A DNA stretch of 64,000 bases from Perlabentimonas gracilis (GTDB taxonomy: Bacteria; Bacteroidota; Bacteroidia; Bacteroidales; Tenuifilaceae): the NCBI RefSeq assembly GCF_011174675.1, contig NZ_JAANIG010000006.1, positions 62,001 through 126,000 of the forward strand. The letters are read 5' to 3'. The notes beneath the pieces were generated by a model that made no database searches, had not been told where the DNA came from, and saw only the letters and a list, made by a program, of their open reading frames with translations. A program made the translations under genes and the position numbers. Numbering within the stretch: position 1 is the first letter of the stretch; the number at the start of each line of letters is the position of its first letter. Positions 36,143 to 45,492 of this stretch are shown one piece after another.

Positions 36143-38470
36143 ATGTTTCTTAACTACATCCTCACCGCATGGCGGAGCCTACTAAAAAACAGGATAGTGT
36201 CCATTATCAATATTGGAGGGCTAACCATTGGACTGGCTTCGGCCGTGCTGGCTATCCTATTTGCCCACCACGAGCTTAGCTATGAGGATTGCCACATTAA
36301 TGGCGACCGGGTTAGCCGGGTATATATAAGAGGAGAGTTTGATCAGCTGCAGTGGATCCCCACAAGTTTTGGCCCCGACGGTCCATCGCTTCAGGAACTA
36401 TTCCCCGAGGTTGAAATGTTTTCCCGCTCGTTTAACTTTGGTACCGCTACGGCTAGGGTAGGCGAGAACAACTTCTACGAGGAGAATGTATTTGCCTCCG
36501 ATTCGAGCCTGTTCAGCATTCTTACCCTCCCCTTTGTGAGCGGTGGGGTGTCGCCTGAATTGAATACCGCTGTAATCTCAGAAACGATTGCTCAGCGCTA
36601 CTTCGGCTCTCTAGATCCAATAGGTCAGGTTATTCGCATGAACCTTAACGATGAGAAGGGGGATTTTATGGTAACCGGCGTTTTCGAGGATCTTCCATCC
36701 AATACGCACCTTACCATGGAGATTATTATACCCTTCGATTTTGTGAAAAGATATAGTTGGCTACAACCCAACGAATACAGTAGCACCTCATTCATCACCC
36801 TGCTGCTAACACGTGAAGGAACCGATATGCAGGCGCTAAGTAAAAAAATTGAGTCATCCTACAAAATACCAGTCGATATTGATGGTATTGGAGCCTTCCT
36901 GATACCGCTTAAGGAGATACATATGCGAGGGACCTGGCAAAACAACAAGGGGAAACTCTTGGTCTTCCTAATTAGTGGCTTATTTGTGCTAATCATCACC
37001 AGCCTGAATTACATAAATCTCACCAATATTCTTTTCTCGACACGTAACCGCGAGGTTGGCATACGCAAAGTAAACGGTGCACGACAAAAACACATTTTTT
37101 ATCAATTCCTAACCGATACGCTGCTCTCCACGCTTATTGCCTTTAATCTGGCTATTGTTGCCATTAAACTTGTGTTGCCATGGTTTAACCAACTAATGGT
37201 TACCGAGATAACCATAAAACCCAGTGCCAATTCGCTAGTGCTTATGATGTTGATATTTGTTGCAACGGTTATCCTGTCGGGTTTATACCCTGCATTACGT
37301 TACTCCTTTCAGCGGCCTATTGCCCTTATGAGACCCGTGGCCAATACCCTGGGCAGTAAGGGGCGATCACGATGGGTACTAACCACATTCCAATTCTTTC
37401 TAGCCATTATTTTTATTCAGTTTATCCTTGCAACAAACCGACACACCAACTACCTGGAGGATTACACCTTTATGAAGTACAACGCTGACAATGTAATCTG
37501 TATTAGCGGAACGCCTTGGGGCGACTTGAATGTGGTAAGGGAGCAGCTGCTTGCAAATCCTGCTATTGACGCAGTTGCATGGGGGTCAAATATCCCCGAA
37601 TGGAACCTGTCGCTAAATACCGAGTGGAAAGAGGAGGGAAATCAGACCATGGCCTCGGTGTTTTTTTTAAACGAGGACTATATAGATGTTTTTGATATAT
37701 CGATGGTAAAGGGGCGTTTCTTTTCTCGTGACTTTCCCTCAGATAAGGAGCTAAGCATTGTTGTTAACCAACTAGCCGCAAATGAATTGGGGTACGACGA
37801 TCCCATTGGCAAGCAGGTTATGCTCTATAATGAGTACTACAATATTATTGGGGTAATTGACTCTTACCGATCGGTTCCCCCCATTTTCGATCTTATCCCC
37901 CTGCTTATTCGTCCTAGCGGAAATGTAGCTAATTTCATCACCATAAGGGTAGATCCCGCCCTCCGAAAGGAAGCTCATGAGCACATTACCAATACCCTGA
38001 ATGGTTTCAATTCCGATTACCTCGTTGAAATGAAATACCATAAAGATATATTGTATGAAACGAAGGAGGCTAAGTCATTCGTCTCGGCATCGCTGCTGAT
38101 GAACCTTTTCTTTATGCTCACCATTATCACATCGCTAGTTGGGCTATTCGGACTATCCCTTTTTATTGCGCAGCGGCATAGGCGCGAGGTGAGCATACGG
38201 AAGGTGTTTGGGGCTTCAATACCAACAATCATGCTCATGCTATCCAAAGGGCTTATTATGCAGGTTATTATTGCCATTACTCTAGCTACCCCCGTGGCAA
38301 TGGTTCTGGTAACGGGGTATCTTTCGGTTTTCCCATCGGACTTTAGCTTAGGGTTGCCTTTTTACCTTATGGGCGGTGGGCTGGCGCTAGTACTTGTGCT
38401 GCTCACCGTAGGTTGGCAAACATGGAGAGCAGCGATGGCAAATCCTGCGGAGGTTCTACGGAGTGAATGA
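36143..38470 (+). CDS. FtsX/MacB-like ABC transporter permease
   Basis: A 775-residue double-FtsX permease. Helix 1 is at about 19-40, followed by a periplasmic MacB-type domain. Three helices lie at about 273-295, 327-347 and 365-385, and a fifth at about 411-431. A second periplasmic domain and three more helices follow at about 651-673, 705-725 and 741-760. Each half carries the cytoplasmic coupling stretch REVGIRKVNGA or REVSIRKVFGA. The tail reads NPAEVLRSE, differing from the EALRYE tails of the array at 45-62 kb. No ATPase gene is adjacent. It is divergent from the first two-component pair, which may control it through the candidate sigma-54 site. Confidence 0.9.
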   Translation: MFLNYILTAWRSLLKNRIVSIINIGGLTIGLASAVLAILFAHHELSYEDCHINGDRVSRVYIRGEFDQLQWIPTSFGPDGPSLQELFPEVEMFSRSFNFGTATARVGENNFYEENVFASDSSLFSILTLPFVSGGVSPELNTAVISETIAQRYFGSLDPIGQVIRMNLNDEKGDFMVTGVFEDLPSNTHLTMEIIIPFDFVKRYSWLQPNEYSSTSFITLLLTREGTDMQALSKKIESSYKIPVDIDGIGAFLIPLKEIHMRGTWQNNKGKLLVFLISGLFVLIITSLNYINLTNILFSTRNREVGIRKVNGARQKHIFYQFLTDTLLSTLIAFNLAIVAIKLVLPWFNQLMVTEITIKPSANSLVLMMLIFVATVILSGLYPALRYSFQRPIALMRPVANTLGSKGRSRWVLTTFQFFLAIIFIQFILATNRHTNYLEDYTFMKYNADNVICISGTPWGDLNVVREQLLANPAIDAVAWGSNIPEWNLSLNTEWKEEGNQTMASVFFLNEDYIDVFDISMVKGRFFSRDFPSDKELSIVVNQLAANELGYDDPIGKQVMLYNEYYNIIGVIDSYRSVPPIFDLIPLLIRPSGNVANFITIRVDPALRKEAHEHITNTLNGFNSDYLVEMKYHKDILYETKEAKSFVSASLLMNLFFMLTIITSLVGLFGLSLFIAQRHRREVSIRKVFGASIPTIMLMLSKGLIMQVIIAITLATPVAMVLVTGYLSVFPSDFSLGLPFYLMGGGLALVLVLLTVGWQTWRAAMANPAEVLRSE

Positions 38471-38546
38471 TAATTGAGGAACTCAAGGACATACGGATAA
38501 CCAATACTAAATATGTAAAATAATAGACAACTAATTCAATATCATT

Positions 38547-40868
38547 ATGTTTATCAAAAATTTTAAGATTTTCATCAAACAGCTAATGCGTAACAGGGCA
38601 TTCTCCTTTATAACCATAGCGGGCTTCTCTTTTGCGCTAATGTTTGTAATACTGCTAAGCGTTTACGTTACGCAGGAGTTTTCGGTTGATAGTTTTCATG
38701 AGAATAAGGATAGGATTTACCGTCTTGTAACCGAGAACTCTTCATCCTTTCCTCCCCCAATGGGCGAAGATCTTATGGGTAAGTATCCAGAGATTGAAAA
38801 CTATACCCGATTTTACCGATGGCGTGGAACTACTAGCCGCGATAACTCGCAGAAGCATACCCTTGATTTTTTTCTGGTAGATAGCTCGTTCTTCAATATC
38901 TTCTCATTTAAGGTGATAGAAGGCAACCCTAAGGAGATGCTACTTAGCAAAAACTCCATCGTACTGGTTGAGTCTTATGCTAGAATGCTCTTTGGCAATG
39001 AGAATCCAATAGGCCAGGAGATAAGCGTGGACGATAGGCTTAGCTTTGTTGTAACAGGAATTGTGGAGGATTTTGGCCCCAACACCCATTTCCCTGAAAC
39101 TAGTGGCTTGGTGAATTTTTCCGTTCTGGAGGATATCTGGATGAGTAAAACAATATTGACCGATTACGGCAACTGCTCGTTTGTGCTATACCTTATGGCA
39201 AGACCCAACACCGACTTGCCCTCAAAGGCAACAGAGATACTTGCTGGTTTTAAGGAAGATTTTTGGTTATACAGCCAAGGTTTTGCCAAAGAGTTAATTT
39301 TTGAACCACTGCAAGAGGTCTATTTTAGCAAAAAGGATGGGCAGGGAGTAAAGAACAATAGTAAAACCATTGTAACAATGTTCTCTTCAATAGTTGTACT
39401 TATTCTTTTGCTTGCCATAATTAACTACGTAAATCTTTCGTTGGCCCAATCGAGCTTCCGCAGCCGTGAGGTGTCAATAAAGAAATTGTTTGGGAGTTCG
39501 CGCAGCAACGTGTTTTTTCAGTTCGTTTTAGAGTCGGTGATGCTTTGCTTGCTGTCGTTTAACTTTGCCTTGGTGCTAGCTAAACTTGCCGAGTCAACAT
39601 TTAACAATCTGCTAAGTTCCAACGTGAACATTGGCCAATCATTTAACTGGACAACCTCTTTGATTTATATTGCGGGTATAGTTATTGTTGGAGTAGTATC
39701 GGGCTCCATACCAGCCATAACATTATCGAGGTTCAGTGCCGTTGAGGCGCTAAAGGGCGCCTTCCGTCGTAAGTCCAAGGGAACAATTAGCAAGCTCCTC
39801 ATCGCCTTCCAATATACTGCTGCCATAGCGCTTATAGCCTGTACTTGGATAATCTCGAATCAAACCAGCTACCTTCGAAATTTCGACTTAGGGTTCAAAA
39901 GGGATAACATCGTATACTTTGGAAACCCAATAAGTACTGGCGAAAAAGAGGCGTTCAAGAACGAGCTTAAACGAATTGCTGGAGTGGTTGAGGTGGCCTA
40001 TACGGCAGGAAGCCCTCTTGATGGTGGAAACAACAACTCAATATCATCTGATGATGGACAAAAGGTGAGCTTTCAGGTGTTCAAGGTCGATTCTGCCTTT
40101 TTTAATATTTTTGGTATTACCGGAACGCCAACTGGAGCGGCCTACTCGCCACGCTCCTATTGGATAAACCAAACGGCCATAAGGGAACTCAACCTTGAGC
40201 CTCTTCCTGTGGAGTTTTCGTTGGGGCGTTCAAAGTTTCCAATTTACGGTGTGATTAATGATTTCCATTTCCGAAGCCTATACCAGCCCATAGGCCCTGC
40301 GTTGGTTCAAATACTTCCCGAGAAGGGATACCCTTGGACTGTTTTTGTTAAGATTGAGGGTAGCGATCCAGCATCAATTATACAGAGCATAAAAAACGTA
40401 AGTGACAAATTTACTGAAGGCATTCCCATTGAACCAAAGCTGGTAGATGATGCTATAGCCAAATGGTATGAGCGCGAGGAGAAGAATGCCAAGGTTATAG
40501 CTTATTTTTCGCTTCTTGCAATTGTTATCTCTGTAATGGGGATCTTTGGTATGGCTGCTTTTTACATAACCCAAAGGATTAAGGAGATTGGAATACGAAA
40601 GGTGAATGGTGCAACCGACCTGCAAATCATGGGGATGTTAAATAAGGGGTTTATTAAATGGGTTGTTGTAGCAATGATAGTTGCGATTCCAGTTGCTTAC
40701 TTTGTAATGGAAAGATGGCTGCAAAGTTTTCCCTACAGAACACCTATGCATTGGTGGGTGTTTCTTCTTTCAGGCTTGGTAGCCGTACTGGTGGCCTTGG
40801 TAACCGTTAGTTGGCTTAGTTACAGGGCTTCTACTAGTAATCCGGTAAAGGCATTACAATACGAGTAA
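38547..40868 (+). CDS. FtsX/MacB-like ABC transporter permease
   Basis: A 773-residue permease with the same eight-helix, two-periplasmic-domain layout. The coupling stretches are REVSIKKLFGSS in the first half and KEIGIRKVNGA in the second; the tail is NPVKALQYE. It follows the first permease by 76 bases on the same strand and is probably in one transcript with it; the two may form a heterodimer. It converges with the kinase gene at 40889 with only 20 bases between stops. Confidence 0.9.
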   Translation: MFIKNFKIFIKQLMRNRAFSFITIAGFSFALMFVILLSVYVTQEFSVDSFHENKDRIYRLVTENSSSFPPPMGEDLMGKYPEIENYTRFYRWRGTTSRDNSQKHTLDFFLVDSSFFNIFSFKVIEGNPKEMLLSKNSIVLVESYARMLFGNENPIGQEISVDDRLSFVVTGIVEDFGPNTHFPETSGLVNFSVLEDIWMSKTILTDYGNCSFVLYLMARPNTDLPSKATEILAGFKEDFWLYSQGFAKELIFEPLQEVYFSKKDGQGVKNNSKTIVTMFSSIVVLILLLAIINYVNLSLAQSSFRSREVSIKKLFGSSRSNVFFQFVLESVMLCLLSFNFALVLAKLAESTFNNLLSSNVNIGQSFNWTTSLIYIAGIVIVGVVSGSIPAITLSRFSAVEALKGAFRRKSKGTISKLLIAFQYTAAIALIACTWIISNQTSYLRNFDLGFKRDNIVYFGNPISTGEKEAFKNELKRIAGVVEVAYTAGSPLDGGNNNSISSDDGQKVSFQVFKVDSAFFNIFGITGTPTGAAYSPRSYWINQTAIRELNLEPLPVEFSLGRSKFPIYGVINDFHFRSLYQPIGPALVQILPEKGYPWTVFVKIEGSDPASIIQSIKNVSDKFTEGIPIEPKLVDDAIAKWYEREEKNAKVIAYFSLLAIVISVMGIFGMAAFYITQRIKEIGIRKVNGATDLQIMGMLNKGFIKWVVVAMIVAIPVAYFVMERWLQSFPYRTPMHWWVFLLSGLVAVLVALVTVSWLSYRASTSNPVKALQYE

Positions 40869-40888
40869 AAGTTAGGTGGACAGATCCT

Positions 40889-42241
40889 CTATCCAAAGTG
40901 GAGGCTAAAGGTCGTTTCGGTATGGGCTATGGATTTCACTTTAAGGCTTGCATTATTTAATCGCGCTAGCTGACGTGAAATGCTTAGCCCAATGCCGTTC
41001 CCGTTTTCGCGGGTGGTGAAGAAGGGCACAAAAATCTCATCAATCAGCTCGGGCGGAATACCGGGTCCATTGTCGGTAACGGATATAACCACCTCTCCCT
41101 TAGGTGAGGCTTTGCATAAAACTTTTATGAATGGATCAGCTGATTCGGTGAGTGCATCGGCAGCGTTTTTCAAAATATTTGTAAGTACTTGCGATATTTG
41201 ACCCTCGTCAACCCTTAAGATTTGCAATTCATTCTCCACCTCCACCGAGATGTTGATCTGGTTTTCGCCATATAGCGAGTTGAACAGCATTAGGGTTTTA
41301 TCTAAAAGATTCTTCACATGAACTTCGGATATTTCAGGCTTAGGAAGCCTAGTGAGCTTTCGATAGTTCTCTACAAAACGTGTTAGCCCTTGCCCCTGCT
41401 CACGAATTACCCTTAGCCCCTGAATGGTTCTCTTTATTAATCCTTCGTCAACCTCGCTGGTGGTTATGGGGTCGCTACCCTTCACAAACTGATTGGATAG
41501 GTTTTCGGAGAGTGAAGTTACCGGCGCAATGGAGTTCATTATTTCGTGAGTAAGCACTCGTATTAGCTTAAGCCACGAGTCCAGCTCCTTCTCGTCCAAC
41601 TCCTTGCGTATGTCCTGCATCGAGATAAGCCTAAGCTGCTCCTGGTCGCTTTTAAAAGCGCTAGCCTTAACCAGTAGGGTAACCGGACCATTCTTGCAGC
41701 TTATGGTTATGGTTTTTTCTTGGTTTGCCTCAATCTCCTTCAGTAGCTTGGCCAACTTTGGGTCAATCCGTTCTAGCTGGCGGATATGGGTTAGCTGGTT
41801 TAGCCCTAGCAGTTTTTTTAGACTGGTGTTGGAATTGATAATGAAGCCCTGGCTATTTACCGATACTATACCCACGCTAATGTGCTCAATCATTGCCTCA
41901 AAATACTTCTCCTGCCGTTGATTTTCAATATGAATCTTCTCGATTTGCTTGGAGATACGCCTAAGGTTTGCGCTAAGCTTTTTCAGCAGTTTATCACCAG
42001 CGTAGTCGGGGAGCGATAGGCTAAAATCGTCGTTGCAAACAGAATCGAAGAAGTAGGCTATTTTCTTATTGATTTTATTTGTGTACCAAATCAGATTAAT
42101 AATCAATATAACGATTAGCAGTAGCAATGCTAGGATGTTGTATATGGGCTGTCCGCTGCTTTGTGCCCACCCCGTGTATAAGCTTAGCAGGGCGATAACT
42201 ACTATGCGGATAGCTATATTTAGGTAGAATGATCTGGTCAT
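40889..42241 (-). CDS. NtrB-like membrane sensor histidine kinase (pair 2)
   Basis: A 450-residue kinase built like the one at 33050-34414. Two N-terminal helices with a tiny loop (about 8-52) are followed by a PAS domain (MIEHISVGIVSVNSQGFI). The phospho-acceptor is H232 in RVLTHEIMNSIAPV. The ATPase shows N box ILKNAADAL, G1 DNGPGIPPELI, F box FVPFFTTRENG and G2 GNGIGLSISRQ. It starts 22 bases after its cognate regulator. The two pairs clearly arose by duplication of a regulator-kinase unit. Confidence 0.92.
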   Translation of the reverse strand: MTRSFYLNIAIRIVVIALLSLYTGWAQSSGQPIYNILALLLLIVILIINLIWYTNKINKKIAYFFDSVCNDDFSLSLPDYAGDKLLKKLSANLRRISKQIEKIHIENQRQEKYFEAMIEHISVGIVSVNSQGFIINSNTSLKKLLGLNQLTHIRQLERIDPKLAKLLKEIEANQEKTITISCKNGPVTLLVKASAFKSDQEQLRLISMQDIRKELDEKELDSWLKLIRVLTHEIMNSIAPVTSLSENLSNQFVKGSDPITTSEVDEGLIKRTIQGLRVIREQGQGLTRFVENYRKLTRLPKPEISEVHVKNLLDKTLMLFNSLYGENQINISVEVENELQILRVDEGQISQVLTNILKNAADALTESADPFIKVLCKASPKGEVVISVTDNGPGIPPELIDEIFVPFFTTRENGNGIGLSISRQLARLNNASLKVKSIAHTETTFSLHFG

Positions 42242-42263
42242 ACGTTGTTAGGGTTAAGCATAC

Positions 42264-43634
42264 CTACTGATTAATACCATACTTTCGCATCTTGTTGTAA
42301 AGGGTTTGCCGGGTAATGCCCAGCTGGTTGGCTGCAGCCTTTATGTTTCCCGCATTTTTTTCGATGGCTAGCGTAATCATCTTTTTTTCCATCTCATCGA
42401 GCTTCACAACATTTGTGTCGGCTTTGTGGCTAACAGTTGATCCCGAGAAGAAGTCGTGCACCTTTAGCTTGCCCGATTCGCTCATAATTACTGCTTTTTC
42501 AATGGTGTGCTCCAGCTCGCGGATATTGCCCGGCCAAGAGTAATCGGTTAGCTTCTCCTTGGCTTGCTGCGTGATACTAAGCGATGGCTTACCATATTTT
42601 TCGGAATACTTGGTAAGGAAATGCTCGGCCAGTGGCATTATGTCATCCTTACGGCGACGCAGGGGAGGCACCTCAATGTGTATTGTATTTATTCGGTACA
42701 GTAAATCCTCGCGAAACTCGCCGTTATCAACTAACTGGTTCATATCCTTGTTGGTGGCGCAGATAAGCCTAATGTCGATGGGGTTGGGTTGGTTTGCCCC
42801 AACCCTTGTAACCTCACGGTTTTGCAGTGCTACTAGTAACTTCGATTGGAGGTTTAGCGGTAAGTTTGCTATTTCGTCGAGGAAGAGCGTGCCACGATTT
42901 GCCAGCTCAAATTTTCCGGTGCGGCTCTCGTGGGCATCGGTAAATGCGCCCTTAACGTGGCCAAATAGTTCGCTCTCGAAAAGTGTCTCACTTACAGCGC
43001 CCATATCAACGGTTACCATAATCTCATTGCTGCGCACCGACATGTTATGTATTCTGCGGGCTATTAGCTCTTTGCCCGTTCCATTCTCACCTGTAATTAG
43101 TATGTTGGTGTTGGTCTGGGCTACCTTATCTACGGTTCTTAGCACATCCAGAATGGCTGCAGAACTGCCAATGATCTGCTTATCCTCTCGGTTTATGCTT
43201 CTGATCAAGTCCTTCTCCTTCTGCTTAAGTCCCTCAATCTCCATTTTCGATAAGCTCAACTCAATGGCCGATTTTACCGTTGCCAGCAGTTTCTGGTTTT
43301 CCCAGGGTTTTAGCACAAAATCGGTGGCTCCCGCCTTGAGTGCCTTAACTGCCAGCTCCACATCGCCATAGGCGGTTATTAGCACAACCGATATGTCGGG
43401 ATGATTTTCCTTAATGCGTTGAAGCCAGTAAAGCCCCTCGTTGCCGGTGTTCACCCCGGCTTTAAAGTTCATGTCGAGTAGCACCAGATGGTAGCTGTTG
43501 CTTTGCAACTCCGATAATAGCAGATTTGGGTTCGATATGCAGCTAACCTTGTTATATTCTGGCGCCAGTAGCATTTCTAGTGCCAGTAGCACATTCTTGT
43601 TATCGTCAACAATTAGGATATTTCCTTTGGCCAT
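42264..43634 (-). CDS. NtrC-family sigma-54-dependent response regulator (pair 2)
   Basis: A 456-residue protein, the same length as its paralogue at 34536. It has a receiver with D10, D11 and phospho-acceptor D54, an AAA+ domain with GENGTGKE, and a Fis-type helix-turn-helix (NIKAAANQLGITRQTLYNKM). The sigma-54 loop is GAFTDA here too. It lies upstream of its kinase on the minus strand and is divergent from the toxin-antitoxin and ABC genes. Targets could include the ABC operon starting at 44604. Confidence 0.95.
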   Translation of the reverse strand: MAKGNILIVDDNKNVLLALEMLLAPEYNKVSCISNPNLLLSELQSNSYHLVLLDMNFKAGVNTGNEGLYWLQRIKENHPDISVVLITAYGDVELAVKALKAGATDFVLKPWENQKLLATVKSAIELSLSKMEIEGLKQKEKDLIRSINREDKQIIGSSAAILDVLRTVDKVAQTNTNILITGENGTGKELIARRIHNMSVRSNEIMVTVDMGAVSETLFESELFGHVKGAFTDAHESRTGKFELANRGTLFLDEIANLPLNLQSKLLVALQNREVTRVGANQPNPIDIRLICATNKDMNQLVDNGEFREDLLYRINTIHIEVPPLRRRKDDIMPLAEHFLTKYSEKYGKPSLSITQQAKEKLTDYSWPGNIRELEHTIEKAVIMSESGKLKVHDFFSGSTVSHKADTNVVKLDEMEKKMITLAIEKNAGNIKAAANQLGITRQTLYNKMRKYGINQ

Positions 43635-43654
43635 TTTTTAATTCTATTAAAAAA

Positions 43655-43686
43655 CAAATATAGATGTAGTGGGATGTAAATGCAAA
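43655..43686 (-). promoter_or_regulatory. Likely sigma-70 promoter of two-component pair 2
   Basis: On the minus strand TTTG (43686-43683) and TATATTTG (43662-43655) are separated by 20 bases, one more than the usual 19. The -7 element lies 21 bases before the regulator ATG. Confidence 0.6.
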
Positions 43687-43833
43687 GATGTGTAAAAATA
43701 TTTGACACGTCTTTTTGTAACCGTATAATTTTAGTTGTTTAAATGGGCATAATTGCCAATTAAAACTCTGTAGCTTGGAACCCAAACCTAAATAATTCGT
43801 TAAATTTGTAAGAGTTTAGAAATCAATCAAGCC

Positions 43834-44079
43834 ATGAATACAGCAGAAATAAAACTGGATCTGTTTAGAAAGATTGACCAGCTCAATGAACCCGAATTAA
43901 AAAAGCTATACAGCAAGTTTTTAGCTGTTTTAAGTTCAGCCTCAACCTACAAACTCACTGATTCTGAAAGATCAGCCGTTGATGAGGCAATAAAAGCCAG
44001 TGATAGTGAGCAAAAGTATTCTCATAGCGAAGTAATAAAAGAAGCTAAGCTAAAATATCCAAACCTAAAGTTTAAATGA
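43834..44079 (+). CDS. Putative antitoxin of a RelE/ParE-type pair
   Basis: An 81-residue, mostly helical acidic/basic protein (MNTAEIKLDLFRKIDQLNEP) of a type often found before RelE/ParE toxins in Bacteroidota. It has no clear DNA-binding motif, so autoregulation is uncertain. A TAAATTTG -7 element lies at 43801-43808. Its stop overlaps the toxin start (ATGA, 4 bases), which indicates translational coupling. Confidence 0.75.
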   Translation: MNTAEIKLDLFRKIDQLNEPELKKLYSKFLAVLSSASTYKLTDSERSAVDEAIKASDSEQKYSHSEVIKEAKLKYPNLKFK

Positions 44080-44369
44080 GAAAGGTTTATTGGAGCAACT
44101 TAGCTAGACTCGATTATTTTGCAAATATTGACTATCTCCTTCAGGAATGGTCAGAGAAAGAAGCACAAAACTTTATTGACGAAGTTAACGATTTGGAGTT
44201 CTTGTTAAAGCAAGGACTTGTCGATTTTCAAGGTACTGATTACCCAACCGTAAAGCGCTGTATTGTTTGTAAGCAGGTTACACTTTTCTATAGGATAATC
44301 GACAACCATAACATTGAGCTGCTTCGTTTTTGGAACAACTACAAGGACAAAAGTAAATTGATGCTATAG
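44076..44369 (+). CDS. RelE/ParE-family toxin
   Basis: A 97-residue protein of the RelE/ParE superfamily. The start (VYWSNLARLDYFANIDYLLQ), a helical hairpin (SEKEAQNFIDEVNDL) and C-terminal strands (TLFYRIIDNHNIELLRFWNN) match the fold. Family members either cleave mRNA on the ribosome or inhibit gyrase; the residues do not decide between them. It sits between the second two-component pair and the ABC ATPase gene, on the same strand as the latter. Confidence 0.82.
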   Translation: MRKVYWSNLARLDYFANIDYLLQEWSEKEAQNFIDEVNDLEFLLKQGLVDFQGTDYPTVKRCIVCKQVTLFYRIIDNHNIELLRFWNNYKDKSKLML

Positions 44370-44427
44370 TTTTTAAAAGTATATCTTCAAAGTTTTTATA
44401 GTTCACCCCCCATCCGCATTAACAGTG

Positions 44428-44467
44428 TGTATAATTATTTGACATAAAGGTGTCAAGTAATTATACA
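44428..44467. repeat. Inverted repeat with 17-bp arms after the toxin gene
   Basis: TGTATAATTATTTGACA (44428-44444) and TGTCAAGTAATTATACA (44451-44467) are inverted copies with one mismatch and a 6-base loop. The arms are AT-rich and not followed by a T run. It may be an operator for the ABC operon or a weak terminator of the toxin-antitoxin transcript. Confidence 0.75.
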
Positions 44468-44603
44468 GCCGCTTACTACTCACTGTATCTATATCCCTCA
44501 CAATCTTTCGTTTTCCCTTTTTGGCATAGCTTTGGATTATATCTTTTTTTGGAGAAAAACATATAATTCTGAATCACTACTTACTACTTAAAAAATAATA
44601 GCT

Positions 44604-45299
44604 ATGATTAAAACAGTTAACCTAAACAAAATCTTCCGTACCGACGAGGTGGAAACCCTGGCATTGAATGAAGTAAATTTCTCAGTTAAAAAAGGTGAGT
44701 TTGTTGCCGTAATGGGGCCATCGGGATGTGGCAAGTCCACTCTTCTTAATATTATTGGAATGCTCGATAACCCCACATCGGGTCAGTACCTTTTCGATGG
44801 ACAGGAGGTAGGTAACCTCACCGAGAATAAACGAACCGATATCCGCAAGGGCAATATAGGATTTGTTTTTCAGAGTTTTAACCTGGTTGATGAACTGAAT
44901 GTGCACGAAAATGTGGAGCTACCCTTGGTTTATATGCGCATAAAGGCTAAGGAGCGTAAAGAGATGGTAAATGCCGTGCTGGAGCGCATGAAGATTAGCC
45001 ATCGCCGCAACCATTACCCACAGCAGCTATCGGGCGGACAGCAGCAGCGCGTTGCTATTGCCCGTGCCGTGGTGGCCAACCCCAAGCTAATACTTGCCGA
45101 TGAACCCACAGGAAACCTTGACTCCAAGAATGGCCTTGAGGTGATGAACCTGCTCACCGACCTCAACCGCGAGGGTGCAACCATAGTAATGGTAACACAC
45201 TCTATGCACGACTCGGAGTTTGCGCACCGGGTAGTGAACCTATTCGATGGAAAAATCCTTACCGAGAATATGAAGCGTGAGATGGAGGTGGTGCTGTAG
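44604..45299 (+). CDS. ABC transporter ATP-binding protein (MacB/LolD-like)
   Basis: A 231-residue ATPase of the LolD/MacB class that energises FtsX-like permeases. Walker A GPSGCGKS is at residues 38-45, Q loop at FVFQSFNLVDELN, signature LSGGQQQR at about 142-149, Walker B LILADEPTGNLD at about 158-169, and a switch His in VTHSMHD. It is the only ABC ATPase gene in the window, yet six permease genes follow on the same strand and two more lie upstream. It probably serves several permeases. A poor sigma-54-like TGGCAT-N5-TGGAT lies at 44522-44537. Confidence 0.95.
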   Translation: MIKTVNLNKIFRTDEVETLALNEVNFSVKKGEFVAVMGPSGCGKSTLLNIIGMLDNPTSGQYLFDGQEVGNLTENKRTDIRKGNIGFVFQSFNLVDELNVHENVELPLVYMRIKAKERKEMVNAVLERMKISHRRNHYPQQLSGGQQQRVAIARAVVANPKLILADEPTGNLDSKNGLEVMNLLTDLNREGATIVMVTHSMHDSEFAHRVVNLFDGKILTENMKREMEVVL

Positions 45300-45305
45300 G
45301 GAGAG

Positions 45306-45436
45306 AGTAGTCGGTGATCAGTGATCGGTAATCCCTGCCTGCCTTGACGGCAGTCAGGCAGGGGTGATCGGTGATCAGTAGTCGGTAATCTCTGCCTGCC
45401 TTGACGGCAGTCAGGCAGGGGTAATCGGTAGTCGGT
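45306..45436. repeat. Tandem repeat with GC-rich palindromes
   Basis: Two copies of a unit of about 57 bp consisting of a GTGATCGGTAATC-like part and a palindrome (CCTGCCTG...CAGGCAGG, 45335-45362 and again 45391-45419), followed by a partial third TAATCGGTAGTCGGT. The repeat fills the gap between the ATPase gene and the first permease of the array. Such GCCTGCC palindromes are common dispersed repeats; one variant also occurs at 56726-56741. Confidence 0.85.
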
Positions 45437-45492
45437 TCATTATCATCTTCCGTCTTCTGACTTCAAACTAATGAACATCAAATATCCAAAAT

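Noticed and set aside
42559-43371. Open frame of 270 codons on the plus strand
   Set aside because: It lies entirely antisense to the sigma-54 regulator gene, is very rich in Ser and lacks any recognisable domain; it is a by-product of the codon use of the real gene.
45306-45436. CRISPR-like array because of spaced repeats
   Set aside because: Only two and a half copies, the spacers are themselves repeated, and no cas genes are near; it is a tandem repeat of palindromes.
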